DNA of 64,000 nt from Haemonchus contortus (Eukaryota; Nematoda; Chromadorea; Rhabditida; Trichostrongylidae), in contig LS997565.1 in NCBI GenBank assembly GCA_000469685.2, positions 11,893,505 to 11,957,504 on the forward strand. Direction: 5' to 3'. The notes below the pieces were generated by a model that searched no databases, had not been told where the DNA came from, and saw only the letters and a program-made list of their open reading frames with translations. Position numbers and translations under genes: made by a program. Numbering within the stretch: position 1 is the stretch's first letter; each line of letters begins with the position of its first letter. Positions 37,101 through 48,152 of the stretch are shown one piece after another.

Positions 37101-40100
37101 TGTATATTTTTCTTACAAATACTGTTATATGCTCAGTGAACCTGGAATCGAATGGAACGTGAGAGACCGGCTCTCTGGTTTGGATATACCTCCATTTTTT
37201 GTAAGAAAAAGCAGAAAGTTCTCATCTGAAATGTGTTTCTTGGGGAATGTTTTCCTTACCCTACGGATTCCTAATTGTAAGAGGAGCTAAGTGCTTGTTC
37301 AGGGCCACCAGGGTGGGAGGATGTTCAATGCACACCGAATCTTTTTTTCCCATCCTACTCATTTTCCTACTTTTCACTTTCCCATTCCCTCTTCCGTTTT
37401 TAATTCTGATTTGAATGAAATCGTTTTGGTGAGGGTTCTTTCCAATTTTACAATCTCATTCCTCAGGTACAATATTAATTCGAATCGAAATCATTAGTCA
37501 TCATTGTGCGCTTAGAGCACATTGGCTGGAGCTGACAGTCTCAGACCCTGCTTTACGTTTGACCTCCGGTTCAACGCCCACGTTTGAGCTCGAATTCACT
37601 CGTACCTACATAAAAGAGAAATACCTCAAAACTTACAAGTTCTGGGTAATTTTCGTAGTGAAATAGTTGCGAGTAGTATGCCAGGGTTCCGCTACTGACG
37701 AATACCATAGTGAAAGGGTTGATTTCATAGCCGTTCATATCGACGATATGTCGAATGGCACTAAGTCGACCTGTCTTCTCTTCCTGCAATTTCTCATGCT
37801 GTTTTCGTGAGGGTAAAAAGTGAACATTATCTAGTCAGACTCATTTGTTGACTGATAAATAATTCATTTATGGGGTGTGGAGCAGTAGGAACGAAATTGG
37901 TCGCGTCGCCGCGAGAGGGACGCGTGCGCGAAGGAATGTAGCAGAATGCAGCAGCGAGTAAGGAATACAGGAGCAAAAGAACTAACAGTAAAACCATGCC
38001 ATAAGTAGTAACTGCATAGCGATTGAGCTGTATGAAGAACGCTAGGATTGCTGTAACGAAGTAAATGGTCCGCGACAGCCGCGTGCGGCGGATCGATTGC
38101 GCAAAACCGTTCTTACTGCCCGTCTCCCCTCCAGGCTCGATATCCGCCTAGGTCAACCAAGCCTACCGTCCCTCCGGTTTCCGTTCGTTGATAACAGACT
38201 CGTCTAGGCACTGACTTGTACATCGGATTGATCACTGCCGATGGCTTTGCTTTCTCCTTATTATTAGCATTTTATGATGACTAGGGACTGTTAACAAACA
38301 ATGCATTCATGCCCCAACACACAGAACGAGTCTGGTGCTAAATTGACCGGAAACGATGAATGCCCCGGATGGCTAAACAGAATTCGACCGGATATTGGTC
38401 TGTGGACCATGCGCGTGATATTCAGCCCCATCAAAACCTCCTCCTTACAATTAATTACAAAATGAAAGTGTTTAAAATATGTAAATTATTAATGAATTAA
38501 ATAAGTGGAATGTAAATAACCACCTGTGCCATGACTTTGCGTAGCATATTTTCAAATTGCCAGAATTGATATTTGCATGCCTGTGAACTCTGAATCGCAT
38601 GTGCTATGCTCTGAATTATTCTTTGGGGTTCCTGAATCGGAAATCGGAAAACGAACAGACTTTTCGTACCTCTACAGTAATTGTGGCGTATTCAATATAC
38701 CAAAGTAGACGATTGTGGGCATCGTGCACGTTCAGAATTTCTCCTCTTGGCATCAGTTTCTTTGCAAACATCGGATTTTCATCGTAACCTCTCACGGGTT
38801 GATTATCCTGTAAAGCTCGAAAGTATTAGAAATATCCAATTCATTGGTCCAAATTATTACAGGGTAATATAGTTAACGTTAGCTGATCCCTTTCGGTTGC
38901 GCCATGTACTCGGATTTTTCTTTGGAGCATAAGGACGTAAACATGTCCTATGCGTTCAAATACAGGGCTTATTCTGTTTTCGAGACAAAGGCGCCACTGT
39001 CATCCAGGCACCATCTGAAAGGCACAGTTCACGATAATTTTGGGTAATCCGGATTATGATGAAAAATGAAGGACAAGATCGGAAATAGTGCGATGAATAT
39101 GAAGAAAATGCGTGAATCGGTGTGCCAAAGTGAAAAAATGCTTCGAAAAACCGTTAAAAAGGGGGCTGAACGAGAATGAGACCAGAAAAATGAAGGAGAG
39201 TAGGACGCTCGGACGAGCTATACAATGTGTCTCACTGCGCACGTGTGGGTCCTGGTAGGAATGACAGATATGGTAAGCAAAAATTCATTCACTTGTAAGC
39301 ATAAGTAAACAAAAACCCCTAGTAACAGCAGAAGTAGCTCACCTTTTTCAGCCCCTAAATGTAGGAAATTAAATAAGGGGTCGCGGCAGCAAAAAGAACA
39401 ACAGAGGAAAAAAGAATGGGAGAAAAACACCGCCTCATCACTCGGCGACCAGCTGATTGTGTGTGGGTCCTAGAACGAATAGTTGCAATCTGTATTGTTT
39501 CAACACTCGCTGACGTGATGATGTGACATCGATCGAGAGGCGGGAAAGCCATTGACGTTCCCGCCCATTAAATTATCGTGAACTGTGCCTTTGAAAAAGT
39601 GCTATGGACGGGAATCACGCATTACCCCTGCCTTTCATCCGAACTCCAACCAACCTAAATGATGAAGTTATCAAATTGACCCTAATTTCTTGAATATTAT
39701 CTTTAATGCAAAACTGATCGATCTGGTTGTAGATTGAACAAGAGATGGTGCGATGTTGCGCTAATAAGATTAAGAAGGACAAAGGATATCTCCTGGCAGT
39801 AATCAATCCAGTTTTCGGAGCCTGGTGTGCCTTCACAATCTACCTCCATTCAGAATCGTAGCGGTTTTTAATGCGTATGGGGTCTACACAGTAGCACGGT
39901 GGTTAGCCAATGTTCAGGTTCAGGTTTTTGGCTTTCCAGACGAGCACAAAACCAATCAACCGACCCCGGAGGAGAGGAAGGCTTGATTGGCGTGGGCGAG
40001 TATCGATTCGAGATGGGATCACAGGACTATGCCTTTGAGTGCGCCACTACTGCACTATTTCCACCCGGTAACACAAATAAACACTCAAATGCACACCGGT

Positions 40101-41383
40101 GAGAGTTTGAGGATTTTACAGGCAAGGAATATAATTTATCAACGTGACTATACTACAATTTTATTCATAGCGACAACTATATCTCTACCAGCTAGAGTTA
40201 CCTTTTATAATTAACGTATACTAGTTCTATCAAACTGGTTCTTTCCGCGCCTGTGCTCGACTTTCACTGATCCCATTTACGTGATCGCGACATTGCGTCG
40301 AGGTTACTTTCTAACTCGGGTCCTGTACACCAATAAAGGATAAAGAATCAAATTTTTGGGCGTTAAACAGTACCATCTGAGAGATGCACCCCGCATTAGA
40401 CTTCCATTCAGAATCGTTGTGGCCTATTGAATGCGTATGGGGCCTATACATACAATGGCTGCGGTGGCCAGCCAACGTACAAATTGGGGCTTTTATCCTC
40501 CCAACCGAGACGGTTAACCAACCCCGGAGAAATGGAAGACCGATTGACCTGGGCGGATATCAATTCGGGACTCGTACCTGTGACCATGCCTGTGTGGTAG
40601 TGCACCGCTTGCCACTACACCACCTCGCTTTTGCACATAAATAATTTTCTGATTAGCTATTATTTTTGCTGAATTAGCCTGGAAATATTCAACTCACAAG
40701 GTCAAGAGCCTTACGTATTCGGAGATGATTGTTGAGAGCTTTTGCAGCTGCATCAATTATATCCTTTTCCTTCTTATGTAGTCGTTCAGCTGACATTACG
40801 AAACGATATATGTTGAAGTCCGTATTGAACTAAATGATCATTGGTTACCATATGTTATCATCATTTATAACCGTTTACTCACATGTAACCCATTTCACAC
40901 TGAAACCGCTACATATGTACATGTTTCTTGTGATCAGGCTACTTTCACATTTTTCAGTTAGACTAGATATTGTGATCGCACGTGTTATAATATGCCTATG
41001 GATTTTACGCGTTTGCATGAGTTAAGGGAATAACTGCGCAGGGAACTTTCTCTCCTTTTAGAGATTGTACATGAGAAAGCGTCAAAAAGAAGAAGAACTG
41101 CCTATGAGAAAATGAATGCAGACGCGCAAAATCAATAGGCATCTTACAGCGCCTGCGACCACGGTGAGGCCTAAACACTATCTCTTCGGTCCTTCCACAG
41201 GTTCGAATCTTAGTGGGGCTCTTCGAGAAATTTCCTGATCAGCACTATTAACCAGTCAAAATCAATCGAGTAACTTACTGTTGAACTTATCGGTTGAGTG
41301 ATTCTCGAACGAACTTCGTTCACGTATCGTTGAGATTCATCACTGAGTGGTTCGCCGAACGATGTTGAAAACCTTCGCGTCAT
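34186..41383 (-). CDS. CRAL-TRIO and GOLD domain (Sec14-like) protein, 9 exons
   Basis: Cytosolic lipid-binding/transfer protein of the family that includes C. elegans ctg-1, ctg-2 and cgr-1; which one is orthologous is not settled. Exons in coding order: 41383-41279, 40829-40698, 38807-38670, 38631-38524, 37783-37637, 36880-36698, 36635-36435, 36055-35928, 34324-34186. Phases agree throughout, giving about 426 residues, normal for the family. Seen: N-terminal helical part with FNTDFNIYRFVMSAERLHKK, CRAL-TRIO pocket about 105-270 (IVDMNGYEIN, then a YPEL exon end, and IPTTLGG at its close), GOLD beta-sandwich about 290-410 (DYWTPENPELL, TLSWYFRTDGDIYFGVFYE, IVFCNKHSWLSRRT). Start ATG at 41383. 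One acceptor (36881) is AAG rather than CAG. The stop TAA lies right after a possible donor (TGCTG/gtaata), so a further 3' exon is possible. The last intron holds a 397-bp-arm palindrome and a SINE. Confidence 0.9.
34669..34706 (-). ncRNA. Hammerhead-ribozyme-like core, left arm
   Basis: Exact reverse complement of the 38-base motif at 35380-35417, so transcription outward from the palindrome centre on either strand would carry the motif. The same core boxes and the same stem II flaw apply. Confidence 0.5.
35380..35417 (+). ncRNA. Hammerhead-ribozyme-like core, right arm
   Basis: Read on +: stem I GGCCT (35380-35384) pairs with AGGCC (35413-35417). Between them are CTGAAGA (35385-35391, matching the CUGANGA box), a 3-bp stem II GAC..GTC with an unpaired C before it, GAAAC (35405-35409) and GTC (35410-35412). 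This is the minimal two-base-pair stem III layout described for hammerheads in Penelope-like elements. The defect next to stem II makes activity uncertain. Confidence 0.5.
35638..35872 (+). mobile_element. SINE body, head missing
   Basis: GGGGCAACCGAGCCTTTCATC through CAACAATGCAAGGGTTTATC. In the last CRAL-TRIO intron beside the palindrome. Confidence 0.8.
37885..38125. repeat. Dispersed repeat R3, copy b
   Basis: Partner of 33222-33432. GC-rich ends (GGGACGCGTGCGCG and CGCGTGCGGCGGA) enclose a shared AT-rich centre. It lies in intron 4 of the CRAL-TRIO gene. Confidence 0.65.
38135..38245 (+). mobile_element. SINE fragment
   Basis: CTCGATATCCGCCTAGGTC to ACTTGTACATCGG, joined to GATTGATCACTGCC by an internal deletion. 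Confidence 0.65.
38326..38452 (-). mobile_element. SINE 5' part, decayed
   Basis: ACGAGTCTGGTGCTAAATTG through a GACCATGCGCGTGATA block and AAACCTCCTCC. Opposite to 38135-38245. Confidence 0.6.
39019..39591. mobile_element. Non-autonomous TIR element (MITE), 573 bp
   Basis: Ends are inverted copies of AAGGCACAGTTCACGATAAT. A TGA on each side (39016-39018 and 39592-39594) fits a 3-bp target duplication, as in PIF/Harbinger-type elements (class is inference). The interior matches 8284-8698 in inverse orientation. No transposase frame. It lies in intron 2 of the CRAL-TRIO gene. Confidence 0.75.
39797..40072 (-). mobile_element. tRNA-derived SINE
   Basis: TCAGAATCGTAGCGG and GACCCCGGAGGAGAGGAAGG are clear; head GTGCGCCACTACTGCAC. 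Confidence 0.8.
40341..40630 (-). mobile_element. tRNA-derived SINE, full length
   Basis: Tail AAAGGATAAAG, full body, head side CTTGCCACTACACCACCTC. In intron 2 of the CRAL-TRIO gene, just 3' of exon 2. Confidence 0.88.
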
Positions 41384-42493
41384 TGTGGCTCAATGACGAC
41401 AACAGCCAAAACTGGAAACTTTATGGGCATTTTTTTGATATCGTGGCGTTACAGATCGTTACAGATTGGCAGGGGAACTTGTAATAAAAAACGAAATTGA
41501 ATCTTCTCAGAAATTACATTAAAAGGACTCGAACAAGTGAGGAAAAAACGCAGAAAGCGGATTGAAGTGCTATGAGAAAGGCTTCAGAATAACCAGTTCA
41601 GAAAGAGGCACCTAGGCACCTAGCGAAGTCAGTCAACGTTGCTCAATTCAAATCTTTTGACCGTTCAGCAACGATTGTCTTCACAGAGCCTTCTTCAGAG
41701 GTCAGGGTTATGGTTGCACTTTTAGAAGAATGGATATTATTGATTGCATTCTTTTTTTCACCTTCTATCTTATTCTATTTTTTCTTTTTGTGTAAAAACT
41801 TTCAGGAATTCCAGAGCAGTTCCTTTAAAACTTGCCGGCAAAATTCTGAACCGAAGAGGACAGTTTAAAGGTGGACAAAAAACTGCCTTACACCGAAGCC
41901 GTCTATAACCCGTATGTAAAATAAGGAAGAAAAATATGCAACGCATTAGAATGAAGTAATTTTAAAGGCGACTGTACTGTGAGCGACAGAAGGCGACAAA
42001 AAGCGGCACACTTAATGATGTAGACTGCATTCCGTGACTATCAGATGTTCCATCGCAAAGTGTCCATCAAAAAATGCTAGTTGGTCCAGATACCAGTAAA
42101 AAAAGAACATTATAAACATTGTATAACAGTCCTTCGCCCTCTAAACATCACTGAGAAGTAGGCTTACTGTAGAGTATTGAACAGAACCACATCAGTCCAC
42201 AGAAACAGTGTATCGAAGATGGCAAAAAAATGAGCTGGCGAGACTGCCTGACACCATTCCACCAGACAATGAACGTCAAATTATGCCAGTTAGTCTTACT
42301 GCCCTTCCCACACAACATCAGTTCAATAAATTTCCCGAATATCCGAATAAAAACAGTTTTGTCATGGGTTCACGTTTTTTCATGGGTTTTTCTCTGCACT
42401 GATCAGTAGGAAGGTAGAGAAAAAAAAAGTTGGAACACTCGGGATGGAAAGACTTTGAAAGATAATAAATGATAGAGTTAAATGAATAAATAA
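41384..42493. other. Probable promoter region of the CRAL-TRIO gene
   Basis: No gene or repeat recognised; A-rich with short frames only. Confidence 0.4.
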
Positions 42494-42788
42494 AAGGATA
42501 AAGTTTTTGGCGTTAATCAATCCCGTCCGAGGGATGCGCCCCGCACTCGATTTCCATTTAGAATCGTCGTGGCATAATGAGTGCGTATGTGGCCTATACA
42601 ATGAATTGAGGTGCCCAACCGATGTACAAGTTAGTACTTCTATCCTCGCAGACGAGTCTGGTACCAATTAACCGACCCCGGAGGAATGGAAGGCTCGGTT
42701 GGCCCAGGCGGGCACCGATTCGTGATTCGAACCCCTGACCGTGCGTGTGACATAGTGCGCCACTCGCCACTACACCACCTACGCCCCA
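42494..42788 (-). mobile_element. tRNA-derived SINE, reference full-length copy
   Basis: Read on -: a head with a pol III A box (GTGGTGTAGTGGCGAGTGG), then a perfect B box (GGTTCGAATC), then GGTGCCCGCC, AACCGAGCCTTCCATTCC, CCGGGGTCGGTTAATTGG, a GAGGATA core with a GACTTG..CAAGTC-type hairpin (decayed here), GATTCTAAATGGAAATCGAG, CGGGCGGGATTGATTAACGCC, and a CTTTATCCTTTTA tail. About 295 bp, with no coding potential. SINEs are transcribed by pol III from such a head and copied by a partner LINE through the tail; no partner LINE is seen here. Confidence 0.9.
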
Positions 42789-45700
42789 TTCCTAGTTATT
42801 TAACTGAATTTCATGCCAAACTCTGAATCCCAGATACTGATTACCCTTTTCATTGAAAGCTGCAGTAAAATGTAAGAGAAGCACCTTCACCGAATGGTGA
42901 TTCAATCAGTTTCCTTTCTCTCTTGAGATGTTTTTCTTCAAAGACGGGAGCCCTTCTTCCGGAAAAAATATAATTAGAAGAAAGAAAGAAAATTACCAGA
43001 AGTGACGCGAGGTAAATCGTGACATCCTAAAAGGGCTACCTGGGGTGGAATAAGTGATTCCCCTAGCGGAGTGCACAAGAGCTTCGGAATGTTCGAAGCG
43101 TTGAAGTACACAGTATAGTTGAAGAAAAGGGTTCTGTTCTTTTATAAGGGATAGCGGGCCAATGACAACAAGCAGACAGTGTCTTGGCCATTTCATGATC
43201 ACAAGCAGACAATAACTTAGCCTATTTTGATCTAGACAGGGTGAGGTTAGAAGGTAAGGTTTACTAACCCTACGAGGGCGTAAATAACTGAGTTCTTATT
43301 GTAGAAGATGACAGCTACAAATGTTTATGACGGATGATTATACAGATGACGAGTGAGTTTTCAAACTACCCTGAATATAATTGAAGTACACTACTATGAT
43401 GGAATACTCATCTCATTGGTAGAACCTTAACTGACATCGCAGCAATGATCGCTTTTTTTGGAAATTCCTGTACATATGAACTTGGAACAGCACCTAACGG
43501 TAACAGCGGTATGAAGATTTTTTTGGCTAGATTAGGACAAATCCAGGGGCGCCAGTACACCAACAGACTCTAGCTGGAGCCAGTCGAAGGTACTTAGCAT
43601 TGAAACATCGCGAGAACTATTTAAATTCTTTCCTTACAACCTACATCACTTAGCATGCTCCAAAAACCTTTTAAAAGCCTCATTCTGTAGCTGGAACTTC
43701 ATTAAGCAGATTACTTTTTCACAAGATGAAGAGCTTCTATTTAGCTAAAAAGTACTGCGAGCGAAAAAATTGACACCTGGCCGAGGTATTTTTAAGGGGC
43801 CCCAAATAGGTGGTGGAAGCAAACAAGAAGGATCGCGCTGAAATTCAAGAAACGGTAGAAGATGCGTTGATAGAAGGAAGAAGTAGAAGCACTTTCAGTA
43901 GAGGAACAAGACGATGCGGTGTCCTGCACCGTAGACAGTTACATTAGAGAGACAGCGTGGTGGACTAGAAAACGGCGAAAACGTTGAAGGGCAATCAATT
44001 GTTGGAAACCGATATGGGAATCTTTAGAACAGACCTTTTTCAAGCTAAGTGAAGGGCATTGGTCATACCCATTTTGGATCTGTTGCAAAAAAAGTCGACT
44101 GCGTCATTCCCGTAGACGGATCTTCGGACAAAACTCGTTTTCCAACTTTTACAGATTCATAAAAGGAACTTTCGCTGAAATCGTCAGAAGCTCTCAAAAA
44201 ACATTCGGTTCAAGCAACGACGGGACATCCCCGGAATACGAAAATCGGTCAGTGGGGTGGGGCGTTCCTGAAGCCGATGGACGAGGAGCACTTACGAAAC
44301 CCCTCCGGTTTTTTTTTTCAAGGACGATTAATCGCTTCGCGTCATCGCTCGTTTTTCTTATCCCATTCGAATCATGAAGCTCAGATCTCGTACTTTTTGC
44401 TTATACAGTAACCATATACAGTAAGATTGTAAATAGGCTAGCTATGAGAATGCTGGCTAAATATGCGGGCAAGAAAAGAGGGTAACGAGCTGGTGGAGAA
44501 GTCAGAAGTTGATGTTCGAAGCACCTGATAGGGATCCCACAATAACCAAAATTCATACAAATTCATACAGTAATCCCTTCTTATTTCATCGACCACACTG
44601 CAACTATGCGAGTTATTTTACGACTTTTTACGACCATCTATAAAATGAGGTAGTGACCGAGTTACCGTAAGAATTTCGATCTATTTTGCAATGATTACTA
44701 TCAATTTTACAAAAAAGTAGTGCGAATAGATGAGTCATAAGTAAAAACTGTAAGAATTGGATTAAAAATTGGGTCAGAACGAGGCGACGTAAGTCTTGGG
44801 CGATGTACGGGCAGGGATGTGTGACCTGGATCCTATCTGTCCGCCCCACCCCACCCCACACCCCATACCCCACGCATTCATTGCCCGCATAGACATGGAC
44901 AGGTCTCGCGTACCCCACACAACTGTGTTTCCGGATTGTAAATGGCTAGTATTAGGACAACTGATGCAACCGGTTTTCCATTCTATACTCAGGTTTTTAC
45001 TTTTAGTCATTACCATGGGTAATGTGCACCAGTGGGCATGAATGGCACAGTAATTAACACAGGATCATTAATTATCCTCTTCTACTACTATGACTTACTA
45101 TTTTTGATGGTCCTTCGCATTTGGACGTCACTAAAGCCAATTTTCGCTTGCAGGTACTTTCTATTCGGGTCAAAAAAATGTACTCACTTTTGAAAATGAA
45201 GTTGGGATCAAAGTAAGTGGGAAGGGGTTGAGGAAGGGGGATAGGGAAGGTAGATGGGGGTGGGGGGGGGGGGGGGCGTTATGACAAGCAGGTAATAGAT
45301 AGAGAAAAAAGAATAGGGGCAAGAATGTCCTAAAATATCCTTTTTCTGAGGAACACAGTGAAAATCGCTTGTAGAACTTACTCCGCTTGTAGAACTTGTT
45401 AAAGTAACTACCACGAAAGTTACAGTACACACCACTACCGTTTCCAAACTCATCACGAAAGCAACAAACAGACAACAGCAACAACAACAAGATCTACCCA
45501 ATGCTCGTAGTTATGAGGTAAAACCCAACAGCTACTTAGGTAACACACTAAATGAGACTGGTAGGCTATACTACCTCAGGTGGTTGAGGGTGCAAACAAA
45601 ATGATTCGAAGCAACATGTTATTGTAGCCAAAAGTGCCCTGACGAGTTCTGAAGATAGCACTTGTAGGCCACGCCCTTCTGCCAGAAAATATCTGAAGTT

Positions 45701-46796
45701 TGCGATGTTTCGATGGGAAATTCCCTAATGGCGAAACCGGGTATGTAATGGAAGACCCAATCCGGTCACAGCGCGCGATAATTTCTAGCCAGTTGTCTCG
45801 TAATAGGACGTCATTCGGGACTCCTAGCTGTCGTGCGAAGAAGCCAACGGCTAACAATGGATTCCAGAAACATGGATGCAATTACCTTAAGCGAACTATC
45901 TAAGAGTCAGGGAAAGAATACTGTAAGGTTACCCTAAGCAATACTTTACTCTATTACTTTACTAAAGTAGAAGTCCTTGTGGGAGCAGGAGTGGGAGACT
46001 GAGATTCAGGCTATGACTCGGGACATTTACCTACCGTTCCGGCAGCTGAGACTAAGGCCCTTTGAGGGTTCTGAGCCGATAATTGCCCACATGGCACATC
46101 ATGATACAAATCGAAAAGTGCAGACAAGAAAAGGCTTTGGGAGACGGATGTCTCTGAAACCCTTAATCGCTCAAGTCATCAGAGGAAGACTGAAAATTAC
46201 GGATCAAAGAATCGATTCGGCAATAAATTGATTAGCATACCGTAGGCTTCTACAGATTGAATGTAGCCCTAGCAGTCTCAAAAGATCCGTCCAAAGTGAA
46301 TCCGTTCGTTTTTAAGCAAGCCTCTCGTTCGCAGAGGGTACGTCCGCGTTGACAACCAGAAACAATTGGATTTCATGCTTGGCTGCTTTTATGGGCTGGT
46401 TCTCGAGAGAAGCCTTCGCTCCTCCTAGGACTCGGGAGGATGGGACGATCTTGGATTTAAACCAGTTTACCTCTATGAGTGGCTACGAGAGATTTCGGGA
46501 GATAAGTTTGTTTTCTGTTTTAGAGATGGATAACATAGGAAAAAATCTGTAAAGTACGGTCTTATGCTTATTAATATTTATACTGGAAGATTTCAAGTCT
46601 TTGTAGCAAAGAGGAATGAGATGGAAGACGAGGTGTCTGATGGGTTGCGTAAGGAGGACACTGGAACTGGTTACTGTGTCGATGAGTCCCATCAACCAAG
46701 CCAGCACTAGCGATAAAGATCTCGCTGCTAACGGAGAGTTCCCAATCGGGGAAGGGCATTAGGCTCAATCTTTGATTCGAAGAAAGAACGTCTTCA
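42789..46796. other. Gene-poor stretch
   Basis: Short frames only: 84 codons at 45977 on + and 101 at 45881 on -, both without a known domain. It contains the 15-G run at 45262 and the G-quadruplex candidate. Confidence 0.45.
44844..44871 (-). other. Potential G-quadruplex (five G4 tracts on the minus strand)
   Basis: The + strand has five CCCC blocks (44844, 44849, 44854, 44861, 44868) separated by 1-3 bases, so the minus strand fits the G4 pattern. Confidence 0.55.
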
Positions 46797-47103
46797 AAAG
46801 GATAAAGGATATAGTCTTTGAGTGAGGCGGTAATCAAACCGTCTGAGCGATGCAGCCACGCATTCGACTTCTATTCAAAATTGTAGTGTTGTATTGAATG
46901 CGTATGTGACCTATACAACGAGTTGCGGTGGCTAGCCGATGTACAAGTCAGTGCTATTACCCTCCCAGATGAGTCTGGTACCAACTAACTGACCCAGGAG
47001 GAATGGAAGGCCTGATTGGCCCGGGCGTATACCGATTCGGGATTCGAGCCCGTACCATGTGTGTGTGAAGTGCGCGACTTGCCAATCTACCGCCTGCATC
47101 CTA
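46797..47103 (-). mobile_element. tRNA-derived SINE, full length
   Basis: Tail AAAGGATAAAGGATA, B-box complement GGGATTCGAGCCC, head GACTTGCCAATCTACCGCC. Confidence 0.87.
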
Positions 47104-47514
47104 TCCCGAGAATAAAGAAAAAATGAGCGTATTCAGATTGTATGGGTGCAAATTAAAATTTTTTGGCTTCTTACTTAATTATATAGATGGAAACGTTAGC
47201 AGTTGCATGAATAAAAACCTAAAAGCAATCTCCCACAGGAAACGTGAGCGTCGTGGAAACCGGTAGTAGAAACAAAAAGTCCTAACAAGTGCACCGCTAA
47301 CAAGTTGAAAAAAAACTTGCCTAGTCTTATGATCAATTACAGTAGAATAGGTAGCAACATAACCACTTGAAACTAGGTATTTGATCTTTTAACCTACCTT
47401 TTACTTTATCAGTAATCAACAAGTACTGAGGAGGTTCATAAGTCCTTTCAAGGTGAGCCATGCCTCAGTCCACTATGTTGTTCTGAGGCCTTTACATACC
47501 TAATGAAAATGGAA

Positions 47515-47765
47515 GTTATGTAGTGGCAAGTGTCGCACTATCATGAACATATGGTCCAGGGATCGAACCCCGGCTAGATACCTGCCAAGAAATCCAACCT
47601 TTCATCTCTCCAGAGCCGAGTAACCGGTACTGGACTTGTCTGGGATGATAAAGACACTGGCACCTACACCGGCTGCCCACCGCACATCATTGCAAGGCCA
47701 CATAAGCATTGAAACGTCACTATGATTCTTAAAAAATGACGATTGCTAGGCGCATCTTAGGAGGA
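47515..47765 (+). mobile_element. tRNA-derived SINE
   Basis: GTTATGTAGTGGCAAGTG head, B box GGATCGAACCCC, body to AGGCGCATCTTAGGAGG. Confidence 0.82.
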
Positions 47766-47865
47766 ATCGATACACACTCTGTCCTATACACCCTATACAC
47801 TGTATATCAAGAGCATTGAGCCCATTGGTCCCGATACCAAATGAACATTGATGTGATCTAGGGTC

Positions 47866-48152
47866 TAAAAGTCCTTGGGCGTAATCAATCCCGCCGGTGA
47901 GACGGGCTCCCGTATTCGGCTTCCATTTAGAATCGTAGTGGAGTATTGAATGCGTATGTGGCCCATACAATGAGTTGTGGTATCCAGCTGATTTAGAAGT
48001 CAGGGCTTTTATCCTTGCAGACGAGTATGGTACCAATTAACCGACTCCGAAGGGATGGAACGCTCGGTTGGCCCAAGCGGATATCGGTCCGGGACTCGAA
48101 CCCGTGACCATGCGTGTGTTGTAGCGTGTCACTTGCCGCTACATCTCCGCTC
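47866..48152 (-). mobile_element. tRNA-derived SINE, full length
   Basis: GGGCGTAATCAATCCCGCC, full body, B-box complement GGGACTCGAACCC. Confidence 0.87.

Noticed and set aside
41160..41215. Possible tRNA gene (GGTTCGAATCTT box)
   Set aside because: No acceptor stem pairing and no proper anticodon arm; listed only among tRNA-like heads.
43840..43980. Charged frame starting KKDRAEIQETVEDALIEG, thought to be a LINE remnant
   Set aside because: Too short, no neighbouring endonuclease or RT motif, and a stop soon after.
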